From positions 183,398,990 to 183,462,989 of the forward strand of contig OZ024743.1 of assembly GCA_964016885.1 (NCBI GenBank): a DNA stretch of 64,000 nt, written 5' to 3'. The notes under the pieces are model-generated. The model searched no databases and was not told the origin of the DNA. It worked only from the letters and a program-made list of their open reading frames with translations. The translations under genes were made by a program, and so were the position numbers. Positions 54,821 through 63,930 of the stretch are shown here, piece by piece; within the stretch, counting starts at the first letter, position 1; each line of letters opens with the position of its first letter. Source of the stretch: Eledone cirrhosa (taxonomy: Eukaryota > Mollusca > Cephalopoda > Octopoda > Eledonidae).

Positions 54821-55700
54821 ATTATAAACACAGGATGTTTGGAAAGTTACTATGACTCACAAATAAACTTCAAATATAAAATTGGAGAGATTTTCTCAGA
54901 ATTGTGTATGGATTAGTGAATGCTTGTGTTTGTAAATGAAGAAAAAATACTCAATATGTAATGTAGAGTTGATGAGAATGATGATGACTATAATGATTGT
55001 ACTGCATTTCTGACTGTCTGTCACACAAATGCTGTAACTTGACAAAATTGTTCTAAATGTGTTTCATTCATGCCAGAAGTCAGCATGCCATGCTAATATT
55101 TTTAATGAAAGACACTACCAACAATTTTCAAATAATTTTGAAAATAATCAAGAATTTGAAGAGATTTAGTAAAAAAAAGTAACTTTCCCATTATTAAGTT
55201 GATGTTGGAACATAACTTTATGAAGATTCTTAGATAAATATATATATATACTTTGAATCAGTTTTGTAACATTGAACCAGGGGCTGTTTCAGGCAGTTTG
55301 GTAGCAAAGGGGTTAAATTTTAGTCGCTGTGAAAATGGGAACACAAAACACAGATTTCCAATGCAATAAATCCAGTTTTAAATCATATACACACAAACAC
55401 AATCACTTGGACATACACATAACCATATAACCATGCAAACACATATACACATATATCTGTGTGTGTATGTGTATACATTCTACAAATCAATGTATACACA
55501 CATATATACACAATCCTATTTCACATGACTTCATATTACTAAGAGCAAAAACCGTTTTAGAATAAAGTTTCAAAACCTTAAAACAAAAGTTGTATTTTAT
55601 ATATTTTAATGTCACTAATATCAAGACTAAAATAGATTACTTTCCACTTGATGACAGTGCTCTAACATGGCCTTGGCTGTCATGGCTAAAACAAACAAAA
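54821..55700. other. AT-rich stretch with a MITE family 2 end
   Basis: At 55130-55316 a block ending GTTTGGTAGCAAAGGGGTTAA resembles one end of family 2 (TTAA at 55313-55316). A CA-rich patch lies at 55385-55510. No ORF with a domain was found. Confidence 0.4.
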
Positions 55701-55704
55701 GTTG

Positions 55705-55920
55705 ATATTGTTTAGCCCCAGGCTAGCCCTGTTTGAGCAGAATTATGATCATAAAGCTTTCCAACTGAGATTATCCTACCCTTTATTCAAACATAATATA
55801 TCTAGGACTACATTATAGTATGAGCAATTTCTTTTTATAACATGGAAGGGAGCTTGGCTGCTCTTTCTAACATGTCGATAAACCTAGTAGAGGCTCCCTT
55901 GTTGGCCTGTTTCCATTTGA
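55705..55920 (+). repeat. Dispersed SINE-like repeat D
   Basis: TTGTTTAGCCCCAGGCTAGC, GAGCAGAATTATGATCATAA and AGCTTTCCAACTGAG align with 49752-49925. Confidence 0.5.
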
Positions 55921-56029
55921 CTTGTGTTTATTTTGGGAAATGTTAATCCTCTTCTCCCTTCATAAACACTGCTGTTAAAATCACAAGATTTCTAACATTG
56001 CGCCAATTTACAATATCTTTAACTATGGC

Positions 56030-56125
56030 CATGTGGATAAGATGTTCACTTCTGAATCACAATCACATATTTCTGAGTTCAATTCCAATGAATGACACCC
56101 TAGAAACTTCCCCACAAACCCAGGA
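56030..56125 (+). mobile_element. SINE family B, tRNA-like head
   Basis: ATGGCCATGTGGATAAGATG (A-box side) and TCTGAGTTCAATTCCAATG (B box) lie about 45 bases apart. The body is then lost into a tandem region. Confidence 0.6.
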
Positions 56126-56129
56126 AAAC

Positions 56130-56425
56130 TGAAGAAATGAGTTGCAATGTCTCTGGTTAAAAGATGTATTGGCCTTTGCCTTGGGCGACATCATATATAG
56201 TGTATATACATTGTACATAGTGTATATATAATACATAGTGTATATACAAGTTGAAATGTCACTGGTGCCAAACTATCGGCCTTTACCTTTCCCCCTGGAC
56301 AACAACATATAGAGTATATATATAATGTACGTAATGTGTATATAATATATATGAGTTGCGATGTCACTGGTGCCAAGTTGTATCGGTCTTGACCTTTCTC
56401 TTGGGCGACATCAGTGGTGACTGCT
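56130..56425. repeat. Tandem repeat of about 110 bp, 2-3 copies
   Basis: GAGTTGCAATGTC, GGTG/GGTT, TATCGGCCTTTACCTTT and GGACAACAACATATA recur at about 56135, 56250 and 56355, with TA-rich spacers. The unit seems derived from SINE C sequence (GGGCGACATCAG). Confidence 0.7.
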
Positions 56426-56520
56426 GGTATTCCACAAAAGTTCCTTGCCTGGGTTTGTGCCGTGGAGAGGAACTTTCTAGGTACAAACCTATGGTTATTT
56501 GTCATTGATGGGGTTCTTTA
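56390..56520 (+). mobile_element. SINE family C, 3' part
   Basis: GACATCAGTGGTGACTGCTG, GTTCCTTGCCTGGGTTTGTG and GAGGAACTTTCTAGGTAC match the minus-strand copy at 6720-6995. Confidence 0.7.
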
Positions 56521-56524
56521 CTAC

Positions 56525-56590
56525 CAGAGCAACTAAGTTTGTAATATGTTAGCGTGGAAAATGGACGTTAAATGATGATGATGATGAAGC
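56525..56590 (+). mobile_element. Short RTE tail
   Basis: GCAACTAAGTTTGTAATATG, TTAGCGTGGAAAATGGACGT and TAAATGATGATGATGATG. Only the last 60 bases or so of the tail remain. Confidence 0.75.
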
Positions 56591-56857
56591 TAAGATAATT
56601 TGATTAATTTTGCCAAAACAATATTGTGAGCAGTGAAAATAAAACTTGTAAAACCAATATTGAACAATTATCATATTTTGTCTCTTTAGATAATAGAAAG
56701 TGAGACCAGAATTCATCTGAGAAGAAACAGAAATAATAAATGATTTACTTGATATTCTCAGTCAATATTGCTTTATACTGGTTTTCAAAAACATATTTTT
56801 ACTGTAGTAGTACATGTTTCAGTTAAATCAATCTTACCACATTTGTAGCATGGATAT

Positions 56858-57938
56858 AATCATCATCATTGTTTAAACGTCCATCATATGAGTACATAAA
56901 AAATGTAGTGGGATCACAGACAGGCTATCAAAGAACGTAGGTTTAAAATGCGGCTGATGCTCAGGTGCAGTAAGTAACAAGTGCCTACAAGATACTAGCT
57001 CTTCCAGTTGCCCGGAGGGCTCTGTAGAAGTAGTTGATAGTTTCTGTTACCTGGGTGACCAAATTAACAGTGTAGGATGGTGTTCCGAAAGTACAGAAGC
57101 CAGAGTAAGAATAGGATGGAGAAAGTTCTGAGAGCTACTACCTCTGGTAACTACGAAAGGTTTTTCCCTCAAAATGAAGGGTAGATTGTATGATGCATGT
57201 ATACGAACAACAATGTTACATGGTAGTGAGACCTGGGCACTGTGTGCAGAGGACCTACAAAGATTAGAAAGAAATGAAGCATGCATGCTCCAATAGATGT
57301 GTAATAGTAATATACATAAGCAGCAAAGTGTAAATGAACAGAGAGAAATTAGGCATAAGAGGGATTAGATGCAGTATACAAGAGAAGAGATTGCGCTGGT
57401 ATGGACATGTGATGCATATGAAAGATGACATCTGTATAAATTTGATGGAAGCTATGGAGTAGGAGGACCTGGGATGAGGTGATAAAAGCTGACCATGCGC
57501 AATTGCACCTCTCAAAGACAATGACACAGGATCGAAATCTTTGGCATTATGCAGTAATACAGAAGACATCTTCCCATGCGAACGGATTCAAAACATACAC
57601 TTAGTAGGCACCTTTTAACCACTATACCACCTTCCATGCACCCCCACACCCACCACCCACTTCTGTCCACACCGATCTGACACTAACGTTATGTGGTATC
57701 ACAACAAAAAAGCATCCAGCCTACACTGTAAAGTGGTCGTGTGGGTGTCATGACAAAAAGCACCCAACACACACTCTAAATGTGGTTAGTGTTAGGAAGG
57801 GCATCCAGCCTTAGAAACCTAGCCAGAAACAGTTCTATACAAGCAAGACACGGTCATTTGACCTGACTTGCCTCTAATGGGACAACCTGTCTAACCCATG
57901 CTAGCGTGGAAAAATGGATGTTAAACAATGATGATGAT

Positions 57939-57945
<7 letters not shown>
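56858..57945 (+). mobile_element. 5'-truncated RTE LINE, with an inverted tail at its 5' edge
   Basis: The body starts around 56890 within the PHD-like finger and runs to the ATGATGATG end at about 57943, including the two-module 3' UTR (GTGGTATCACAACAAAAAAG and GTGGTCGTGTGGGTGTC). Immediately left, at 56858-56888, ATCATCATCATTGTTTAAAC then GTCCATCAT is the reverse of an RTE tail. Confidence 0.85.
56890..57600 (+). pseudogene. RTE ORF C-terminal part, with stops and frameshifts
   Basis: Readable pieces include KKCSGITDRLSKNVGL (end of the finger, now with a stop in place of one residue), VEVVDSFCYLGDQI, TKGFSLKMKGRLYDAC, HGSETWALCAEDLQRLERNE and LVWTCD in the RLRWYGHV region. Stops occur after RKF and after ACMLQ, and the GRPKMTW region is shortened. 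The subfamily is that of the intact ORF at 23720-26839. Confidence 0.85.
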
Positions 57946-57947
<2 letters not shown>

Positions 57948-57975
<28 letters not shown>

Positions 57976-58045
57976 CACATCTGTCCAACCTTTGCAAGCA
58001 GGCAAAATGGATATTAACTGGTGATACACAAACATATATATACAC
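57948..58045. repeat. CA/TA microsatellite with an RTE-tail scrap
   Basis: CACACACA and TATATA runs. CATCTGTCCAACCTTTGCAA then GCAGGCAAAATGGATATTAA (57978-58015) is a worn tail of the short subfamily. Confidence 0.65.
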
Positions 58046-58534
58046 ATATACACACATGCATTAACCTCACATAATTATCTATGCAATACCCCTCCCCTCT
58101 TCAGTTAATAATTAATAGATATATGTGGAGTTATTCAGCACTGAAACTTTACTATTTGATCTGTTCTGTTCAACTAAAGAATTTACAGATAACCAGGAGA
58201 GCAAAATGAAACTTTGCAAACCTCTCTCTCTGTCTGTGTTGTGTGAGCGAAAGATATATATATATATATATAGAGAGAGAGATAGAGAGAGTGCTGTTTC
58301 AACAGACACCACTACTCTCATATATGAAATATTTGAACAGATAAGTTGTTCAAATATGTCTTCAAGTGCATAAAAGTTATTTTTAGTTCCAGCTCTTCTA
58401 TTTTCATCCTCAAAAGAACAAAGACACGTGAAAATTTAAATATTTCTATTATATTTATATATATATATATCAACAAACATTGTGTATATGTAGCCAGTCT
58501 CTCAGGCTTTTACGAAGTGCTGAGGTGATAAAGT
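58046..58534. other. AT-rich stretch without recognised genes
   Basis: Contains TA/GA runs (58252-58292). Small open frames have no domain. Confidence 0.35.
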
Positions 58535-58742
58535 TAATATAAAGAATGGTGTACTCATGTTCAAAGATGCTATAAAATAGTTTATGAAATAGAGTGAAGT
58601 TGCTTTAATATTGGAAAAAGAAGTTGGCATTGGCCGTTCTGTGGAATTGAACCCCATATCTCCTAGATATCGATGGCAACTTCTTTTTCCGTGTTTAAGG
58701 GTCTTCATCCTATTTTATACTATTTCCACATCATTCTTTATA
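58535..58742. mobile_element. Imperfect foldback element, about 208 bp
   Basis: Outer arms ATAAAGAATGGTG and CACATCATTCTTTAT, the middle pair TATAAAATAG and CTATTTTATA, and the inner pair GGAAAAAGAAGTTG and CAACTTCTTTTTCC are mutually complementary in nested order. The centre carries a B-box-like reversed phrase (GGAATTGAACCCCA). No ORF. Confidence 0.65.
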
Positions 58743-59104
58743 TATATTTGCCATTTTGTGATCCAGCTGACAGGCTGAGGACATGCTGGGGCACCGCCAT
58801 TGATGCTACAGCCATGGTTGGCCACTGATGTAAAAGGGAGTTTATTGCAGCTGCTCTTATTTTATGCTTCACCTCATGCTGGGGTTTTATCTGGGATCTC
58901 AGTCAACAGGATGTCAAGATGACTCTTAAAAACATCCACATGCACACCATGCAGATCTTTCAGACTCTTTGGTAGCTTATTAAAACGCTGAGGTCCCTTG
59001 AACCACAGGCTATTGCAGTATGTGGTCCTTATTCTCGATATATATGTGTGTGTGTCGTGGTACAGTGAATATGTTGCAAGCCTAGTTGTTAGTGTGTTGA
59101 ACAT
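58743..59104 (-). pseudogene. CR1/Jockey-type LINE, C-terminal end
   Basis: The minus strand reads SRIRTTYCNSLWFKGPQRFN, then KLPKSLKDLHGVHVDVFKSH, then LDILLTEIPDKTP, the usual end of CR1/L2/Jockey-group polymerases (a short helix ending in L-x2-IPD-P). One base change in frame at about 58885 gives a TGA; the alternative frame continues QHEVKHKIRAAAINSLLHQW to about 58745. Only the last 120 or so codons are present, so this is a strongly 5'-truncated copy. Confidence 0.75.
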
Positions 59105-59640
59105 GGTCTGCCTCTACTACAGCTTCCTTCCACTGGAAACTCTGGACATTTCTTCACCAACAATCATAATTTCAGACATTGGATGGGATCAATATTTATT
59201 TTTGGATCAATCGCAATCAAAGATTGGCAGTAAGATAAAGGCTTCCAAAACAAAAGAGGTCTAACATGTTTTATTGGCAGAGAATTATATATTAAGTGTG
59301 TCTGACATTAGTCTGTGTCTGGGTGTATGTGTCTGTGAGTGTGTGTGTGTGTGAGAGTGCATGCTGTGTGTGTGTGTGCTTGTCTATGTGCCTGTGTATT
59401 AGTCAGTGGTGGAAGAGGGGATAATACATTACTAGCTAATGTAAAAAAAAATATTAGTTATGAGAGAATAATCTGGTTTACTTATATATATATATATGTG
59501 AAGTAATTCCGTCGGAATATATATATATAGAGAGAGAGAGGTATAAATTTGAATTTATTTTTTTGATTCCTGTTTTTATGCTCCACTGCAAATGTATTCA
59601 AATTTAGTACGATATACTGTGTGATTTAGTATCTACATTA
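59105..59640. other. Stretch with GT and TA runs, no genes
   Basis: GTGTGTGT runs at 59310-59390 and a TATATA/GAGAGA patch at 59485-59545. No other feature. Confidence 0.4.
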
Positions 59641-59985
59641 ATAAAGCTGACGGCCGTATGTAACAAACATTTGGCAAAACGGCTGGACCAAACAGCACCA
59701 AATTTGCACCATAGATGTAACTTTTCCAAGGAAGAAAGTGAGGGTATTTTTGTCTACTAAATTTCGTTAATATTGATTTAAGATATTTTGTTTATCTAAA
59801 GATTCACTTCTTTAAAATGGTCAAATGTCAACACTTCCGGTTAGCGATCGCTTAAATAAACATTCATATATTTTGCAGTTTATATATAATATCATCTTTT
59901 TTTTTAATGTATCATGGATTAAATTTCTGTGTATATTGTCAATCTCTATCTATATTAATAAAGCTGACGGCGGTATGTAAAGGGA
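59630..59985. mobile_element. Unclassified element bounded by a 35-bp direct repeat
   Basis: ATCTACATTAATAAAGCTGA then CGGCCGTATGTAA (59630-59664) recurs as CTATATTAATAAAGCTGACG then GCGGTATGTAA (59948-59982). The part in between (CGGCTGGACCAAACAGCACC, AATTTGCACCATAGATG) resembles Helitron-type ends known from invertebrates. Either two copies or the ends of one element. Confidence 0.4.
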
Positions 59986-60019
59986 CGAGTACATTACTGG
60001 TACTTTATTATATATATTA

Positions 60020-60145
60020 TATATAATACAACATTCCTCTCTCTTTCTTACTCTGTCTTTTTAGATAGATATAGAACTATAAGGTCGCGCGCTTATAATA
60101 TCTGTATGTCTACATTGACTTCGCTTCTAACCAACTTTTAATTAT
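60020..60145. repeat. Copy of a dispersed repeat also at 60625-60725
   Basis: CTTTTTAGATAGATATAGAA, TATAAGGTCGCGCGCTTATA and ATATCTGTATGTCTACATT correspond to CTTTTTAGATAGATACATAG and CACCCTTATAATATCTGTCT downstream. Confidence 0.55.
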
Positions 60146-60149
60146 ATAT

Positions 60150-60460
60150 TCGTGTACATATTTTCAACAGTAATACTGTACTATATGTTTTCAACAGTAA
60201 TACTATACTACATATTTTCAGCAGTAATACTATATATTTTCAACAGTAGTACTGTACTATATATTTTCAACAGTAGTACTGTACTATATATTTTCAACAG
60301 TAATACTGTACTACATATTTTCAACATTAATACTATACTATACTATATATTTTCAACATTAATACTATATATTTTCAACAGTAATAGTATACTATATATT
60401 TTCAACAGTAATACTATATATTTTTAACAGTAATATTATATTATATATTTTTAACAGTAA
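60150..60460. repeat. 27-bp tandem repeat, about 12 copies
   Basis: Units of TTTTCAACAGTAATACTGTA plus CTATATA, with shorter ones in between. The frames FSTVILYYI are artefacts of the period. Confidence 0.9.
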
Positions 60461-60730
60461 TCTATATATCTAAAACAGAGAATGTCTGTCTGACTCCCTA
60501 AAACTCGAGAACCACCCAACCGACTTTTTCAAAACTTTACACATGTAAAACTTATGGTCCTGTGAGTGTTTTGAGCAAAAAAAATTTCAAATTTCCAATG
60601 CCCTAGGGACGGCATTAGGCGATCTCTCTCTTTAATTCTTATTCTTTCTTTTTAGATAGATACATAGATATAACATTGCACCCTTATAATATCTGTCTGT
60701 ATGTCTGGCTGTCTGCATTACAACATTATG
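60461..60730 (+). mobile_element. Helitron-like terminal fragment
   Basis: TCTATATATCTAAAACAGAG, AATGTCTGTCTGACTCCC and CGACTTTTTCAAAACTTTAC follow a pattern common at the 5' ends of non-autonomous Helitrons (TC start, TATATATAAAA, GTCTGTCTG). No CTRR end with a hairpin was found, so the assignment is tentative. Confidence 0.35.
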
Positions 60731-60734
60731 ACAC

Positions 60735-60768
60735 TATGTGTGTGTGTGTATATATGTATATATATATA

Positions 60769-60800
<32 letters not shown>
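60735..60800. repeat. (TG)n(TA)n microsatellite
   Basis: GT and TA runs at the left edge of the foldback element. Confidence 0.9.
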
Positions 60801-60801
<1 letters not shown>

Positions 60802-61207
60802 CTTTGGGAGGGTCATACTGCCAATAAATACACACACAACCAGTCGGTTTTACTTCAATAAATTTCCGGTTCGTTGGTTCGATAACCGGATGGTTGTTTA
60901 TATATTGTCAAAGCTCTTTTGTCACACATTCTGTGACCTCAGTGACTGGGTTTTTATTTTGTGTCCCTCCTTCGTTCAGTCTTACACCATCTTGTTTTTG
61001 TGTATTGTGTGCTGTGTGCTTGGTTTGCAAACCAAGTACACAGCACACAGAATGTGTGATGAAAGAGCTTTGACAATATATAAGCAACCATCCAGTTGTC
61101 GAACCAACCAACTGGTTATCAAACCAACCAACCAGAAATTTATAATAAATTGAAGTGAAAGCCAACAGGTGCATGTGTTTTTATTGGCAACATGACCCTC
61201 CCAGAGT
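60801..61207. mobile_element. Foldback/MITE DNA element with about 135-160-bp arms (407 bp)
   Basis: The termini are ACTTTGGGAGGGTCATACTG (60801 on) and, inward from 61207, ACTCTGGGAGGGTCATGTTG. Left arm 60801-60935 and right arm 61046-61207 are reverse complements with scattered changes. The central 110 bases contain a second perfect hairpin (CTTGGTTTGCAAACCAAG, 61019-61036, extended by the TGTGTGCTGTG/CACAGCACACA pairing). TAT/TATA flanks may be the target duplication. No transposase. Confidence 0.85.
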
Positions 61208-61264
61208 ATAACAATATCCGTTTCAACACACGTTTTCAGATAAGAAATCTTGCAAAACAAATTA

Positions 61265-61273
61265 AAAAATGAA

Positions 61274-61311
<38 letters not shown>

Positions 61312-61338
61312 TTTCACGTCCGCTTTTCCCTGCTTGCA

Positions 61339-61394
<56 letters not shown>

Positions 61395-61395
61395 A
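61265..61395. repeat. (TA)n/(TG)n microsatellite with an inserted RTE tail
   Basis: Two TA runs are separated at 61308-61340 by ATCATTTCACGTCCGCTTTT then CCCTGCTTGCAAG, the reversed end of the short RTE subfamily, only about 33 bases long. Confidence 0.85.
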
Positions 61396-61461
61396 TATTA
61401 TATATATATTGATATAAGCTCACTTTCTTGGCTAAAACACAATATATTTATGATATATATA

Positions 61462-61592
61462 TATACAGGGTGGGCTGTAAGTCTACGCAAAAGCATTAAA
61501 AACAATTTAGCATACTGTACATTGTATTGTATTAATAACAAAAATTATATTGAAATAACAAAGATGTCATTTTCAGCATTCTTTCATCTGTA
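61462..61592. other. Possible mariner-like terminal sequence
   Basis: TATACAGGGTGGGCTGTAAG resembles the TA-CAGGGTG starts of some mariner elements. I could not find the matching inverted end. The rest is AT-rich. Confidence 0.25.
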
Positions 61593-61595
61593 ATT

Positions 61596-61800
61596 TTAAC
61601 CCTTTAGCATTTAAACTGGCCATACCTGGCCAAAATTCTCTCACCTTTTTCAGTTCAAACTGGCTGCTCATACTGACGTTAAGGTATTGTTCTCAAAATA
61701 AATAACATCGAAATTTCGTAGCTTCAATATTATGTGAGATAATGCCTTTACCACAAAATACAATAGTATATGTAGAGTAATGTAAATGTTAAAGAGTTAA
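61596..61800. mobile_element. TTAA-flanked MITE (197 bp), piggyBac-like, family 1
   Basis: TTAA at 61596-61599 and 61797-61800 bracket the element. Ends are inverted repeats: CCCTTTAGCATTTAAAC at the left and CTCTTTAACATTTACAT inward from the right. A reversed, decayed copy is at 452-582. CCYTTTR ends plus TTAA are usual for piggyBac. Confidence 0.8.
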
Positions 61801-62275
61801 GGTACTGAGTGAGTCCAATGGTTGATATATTGCATGACTGGTATTGGTTTTGGTGTGTGAGTTAAGGCGCTCTCTCTCTCTCTATATATATATAATATAA
61901 ATGCCTGGCTCTGATAGACCTTCCTACATGATAATTACCCCATAAAAAGCCCCCATCCCCCCACACTTAAAATCAAAGAGTGGAAAAGGAAGATAGAGAA
62001 ACTCCAAAAGAAGCAGTAAGCCAAGAAGAACAAGAAGAATGTTTACAAGAGAACAATATACATTGTATTATTAAACCAAATAAGTTGAAACATTTAATAT
62101 TTTGGTCAGCTGTCCACATATGTCCCCACATATGTCCACACTAGAATGTTATGTCTGACCATTTTTGTTATATTTTCCTGGAGTTTCCAAGGAACAAAAT
62201 AAAGAAGCCAGCAATTTGTAATACATCAGACAAAAGGAGATTTTTTTAATTAATATAATAGTAGTGTGTGTGTGT
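61801..62275. other. Stretch without recognised genes
   Basis: Includes CT and TA runs at 61873-61895 and a tandem CCACATATGTCC phrase at 62110-62142. No ORF. Confidence 0.35.
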
Positions 62276-62309
62276 ATATATCATCATTTTACGTCCGTTT
62301 TTCCATGCT

Positions 62310-62340
<31 letters not shown>
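62276..62340 (-). mobile_element. Very short RTE tail between TA runs
   Basis: ATCATCATTTTACGTCCGTT then TTTCCATGCTTG is the reversed terminal part of the RTE tail, about 32 bases, with TATATA on both sides. Confidence 0.75.
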
Positions 62341-62343
<3 letters not shown>

Positions 62344-62470
62344 AAAGTTCCATTTAAATTGTTGGGATACAACAAGCAAACACTTTTATAACTGATATAA
62401 AGCACTCGACAAGTAATTGGAGTAAATATACGATATTAACAAATGGAAACTATATTTATAAAACCATATC

Positions 62471-62535
62471 TATTTTATTATACATATTTCAAGGATACCA
62501 TGTTAAATTATGGTATGCTTTCATCAGACAAAATA
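62471..62535 (-). ncRNA. Candidate type I hammerhead ribozyme (left arm)
   Basis: The mirror copy of the right-arm ribozyme on the minus strand. CUGAUGA is at 62527-62521. Helix I pairs 62535-62528 with 62478-62471. The cleavage-site A would be at 62479. The fold and sequence are identical to the right-arm copy. Confidence 0.7.
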
Positions 62536-62661
62536 CAATATATAACAGTTTTATAAATAAATTTTAACATACCCTTTCAAAATATCCTGATGTCTTCCAA
62601 AAGTAACGGCTGCATTTTGAAAGAGTATGTTAAAATTTATTTATAAAACTGGTATATATTG

Positions 62662-62726
62662 TATTTTGTCTGATGAAAGCATACCATAATTTAACATGGT
62701 ATCCTTGAAATATGTATAATAAAATA
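62662..62726 (+). ncRNA. Candidate type I hammerhead ribozyme (right arm)
   Basis: CUGAUGA is at 62670-62676 and GAAA at 62707-62710. Helix I: 62662-62669 with 62719-62726, 8 pairs with one G-U. Helix II: AAG (62677-62679) with CUU (62704-62706), a single C/C mismatch, then AUACCAU (62681-62687) with AUGGUAU (62696-62702), loop 8. Helix III: A62710-U62717 and U62711-A62716, loop AUGU. Cleavage is expected after A62718. All core residues that I know to be required are present. Helix III of only 2 bp is the shape reported for Penelope-like element hammerheads. Confidence 0.75.
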
Positions 62727-62765
62727 GATATGGTTTTATAAATATAGTTTCCATTTGTTAATATC

Positions 62766-62774
<9 letters not shown>

Positions 62775-62807
<33 letters not shown>

Positions 62808-62830
62808 CTTTTCATATATATATATGAATC
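62775..62830. repeat. (TA)n microsatellite
   Basis: TA runs with two CTTTTTATAT/CTTTTCATAT copies. Confidence 0.85.
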
Positions 62831-62834
62831 TTTT

Positions 62835-62935
62835 TATATTACAAACACTACTACCCCAAGTATCGAGTACTCTGGTGGGTTATGGTTTAGATGGTTTTTA
62901 CCACACCTTATCTGATATATATATATATTTATATA
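62835..62935 (-). repeat. Minus-strand copy of the hairpin-associated repeat
   Basis: Reversed, it reads GGTTTTTACCAC-type start, AACCCACCAGAGTACTCGAT and ACTTGGGGTAGTAGTG, matching 52225-52285. The 47-bp hairpin of the other copy is absent here. Confidence 0.65.
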
Positions 62936-62937
62936 AG

Positions 62938-63310
62938 GTAGTGCTGGTGTCATGATAAAATTCATCTAGCCTACTCTGTAAAAGTGCTAATGGTGCCACA
63001 ATGAAAAGCAGCTAGTTCACCCAGTAAGGTGGTAGTGTTTGAGTCACAATATAATGTTCTCAGTAAACACTGTAAAGTGGTTCGTGTGAGGAAAGACATA
63101 CAGTTATAGAAAACCAAACCCAAAATGGAGTACATGAGCAAGACATGGTCACCTGACCTGTGTAGCCTCAGTAAGATGTGGTCACCCGACCTATCTAGCT
63201 TCAGTACATGACAACCACATGGTCACCTGACCTGCCTAGCCTCAGTACACGACAACCTGTCTAATCCAAGCAAACATGTAAAATAGATGTGATGATGATG
63301 GTGATGATAT
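62938..63310 (+). mobile_element. RTE 3' tail copy with expanded modules
   Basis: Three module starts (GTGCTGGTGTCATGATAAAA, GTGCTAATGGTGCCACAATG, GTAGTGTTTGAGTCACAATA) precede GGTTCGTGTGAGG. The GACATGGTCACCTGACCTG-CTAGCCTCAGTA segment is present about three times (63145-63245). The end is AAATAGATGTGATGATGATG. Confidence 0.75.
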
Positions 63311-63700
63311 ACTTTACTGGTATTTTTCTTCCATTTAGCTTTGAAAAACAAAATTAAGTCAAGTTCATTGAATCTAAAAAGGTAATGTTGACTAACCACA
63401 CAGCCACCACCCACCACTTCAACTAAGGTAATACAGGGAATTGACAACAGCTGACCTTGTTACCAGCAAGAGTAAACAACATAATATATTGTCTTCTGAC
63501 AGAAGTACAAATGTATCAGAATTTGACACTCAAACAAGATGCTGTGATATTCATGCCTTTCCCATGACAAAAGTTAAGTAAATTAACTGAAAATAAGATA
63601 TTGAAAACATACAACAGATGTAGCTTAGTTGTTCTCTATGTAACGACAATGACAACAGTAACAACAACAGCAACAACAGCAACAAAACATAACATACTTG
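63311..63700. other. Stretch without recognised genes
   Basis: Ordinary sequence with a CAACAACAG run at 63653-63685. No domain or repeat recognised. Confidence 0.35.
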
Positions 63701-63711
63701 AAGCTAATTAG

Positions 63712-63752
63712 GCATGTGTGTGTGTGTATATACATATCTATATATGTGTTTA

Positions 63753-63792
<40 letters not shown>

Positions 63793-63863
63793 CTGTATAA
63801 ACCTGTTTGTCAAGAAACTGCTCATAAAACATTACCACCTACAAAATATTTACGGTGTGAGTA

Positions 63864-63912
<49 letters not shown>

Positions 63913-63930
63913 TCATATATACACACACCC
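63712..63930. repeat. (TG)n/(TA)n/(CA)n microsatellites
   Basis: GT and TA runs flank a short unique segment (63795-63850). Confidence 0.9.

Larger units (their letters stand above)
62341..62771. mobile_element. Palindromic repeat carrying two opposed hammerhead-like motifs
   Basis: Arms 62426-62583 and 62614-62771 are reverse complements of 158 bp with almost no mismatches; the loop is 30 bases. The plus-strand start (TTTAAATTGTTGGGATA) and right arm match the single-copy repeat at 5641-5870, so a normally unpaired repeat has been duplicated head to head. No ORF. Confidence 0.9.
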
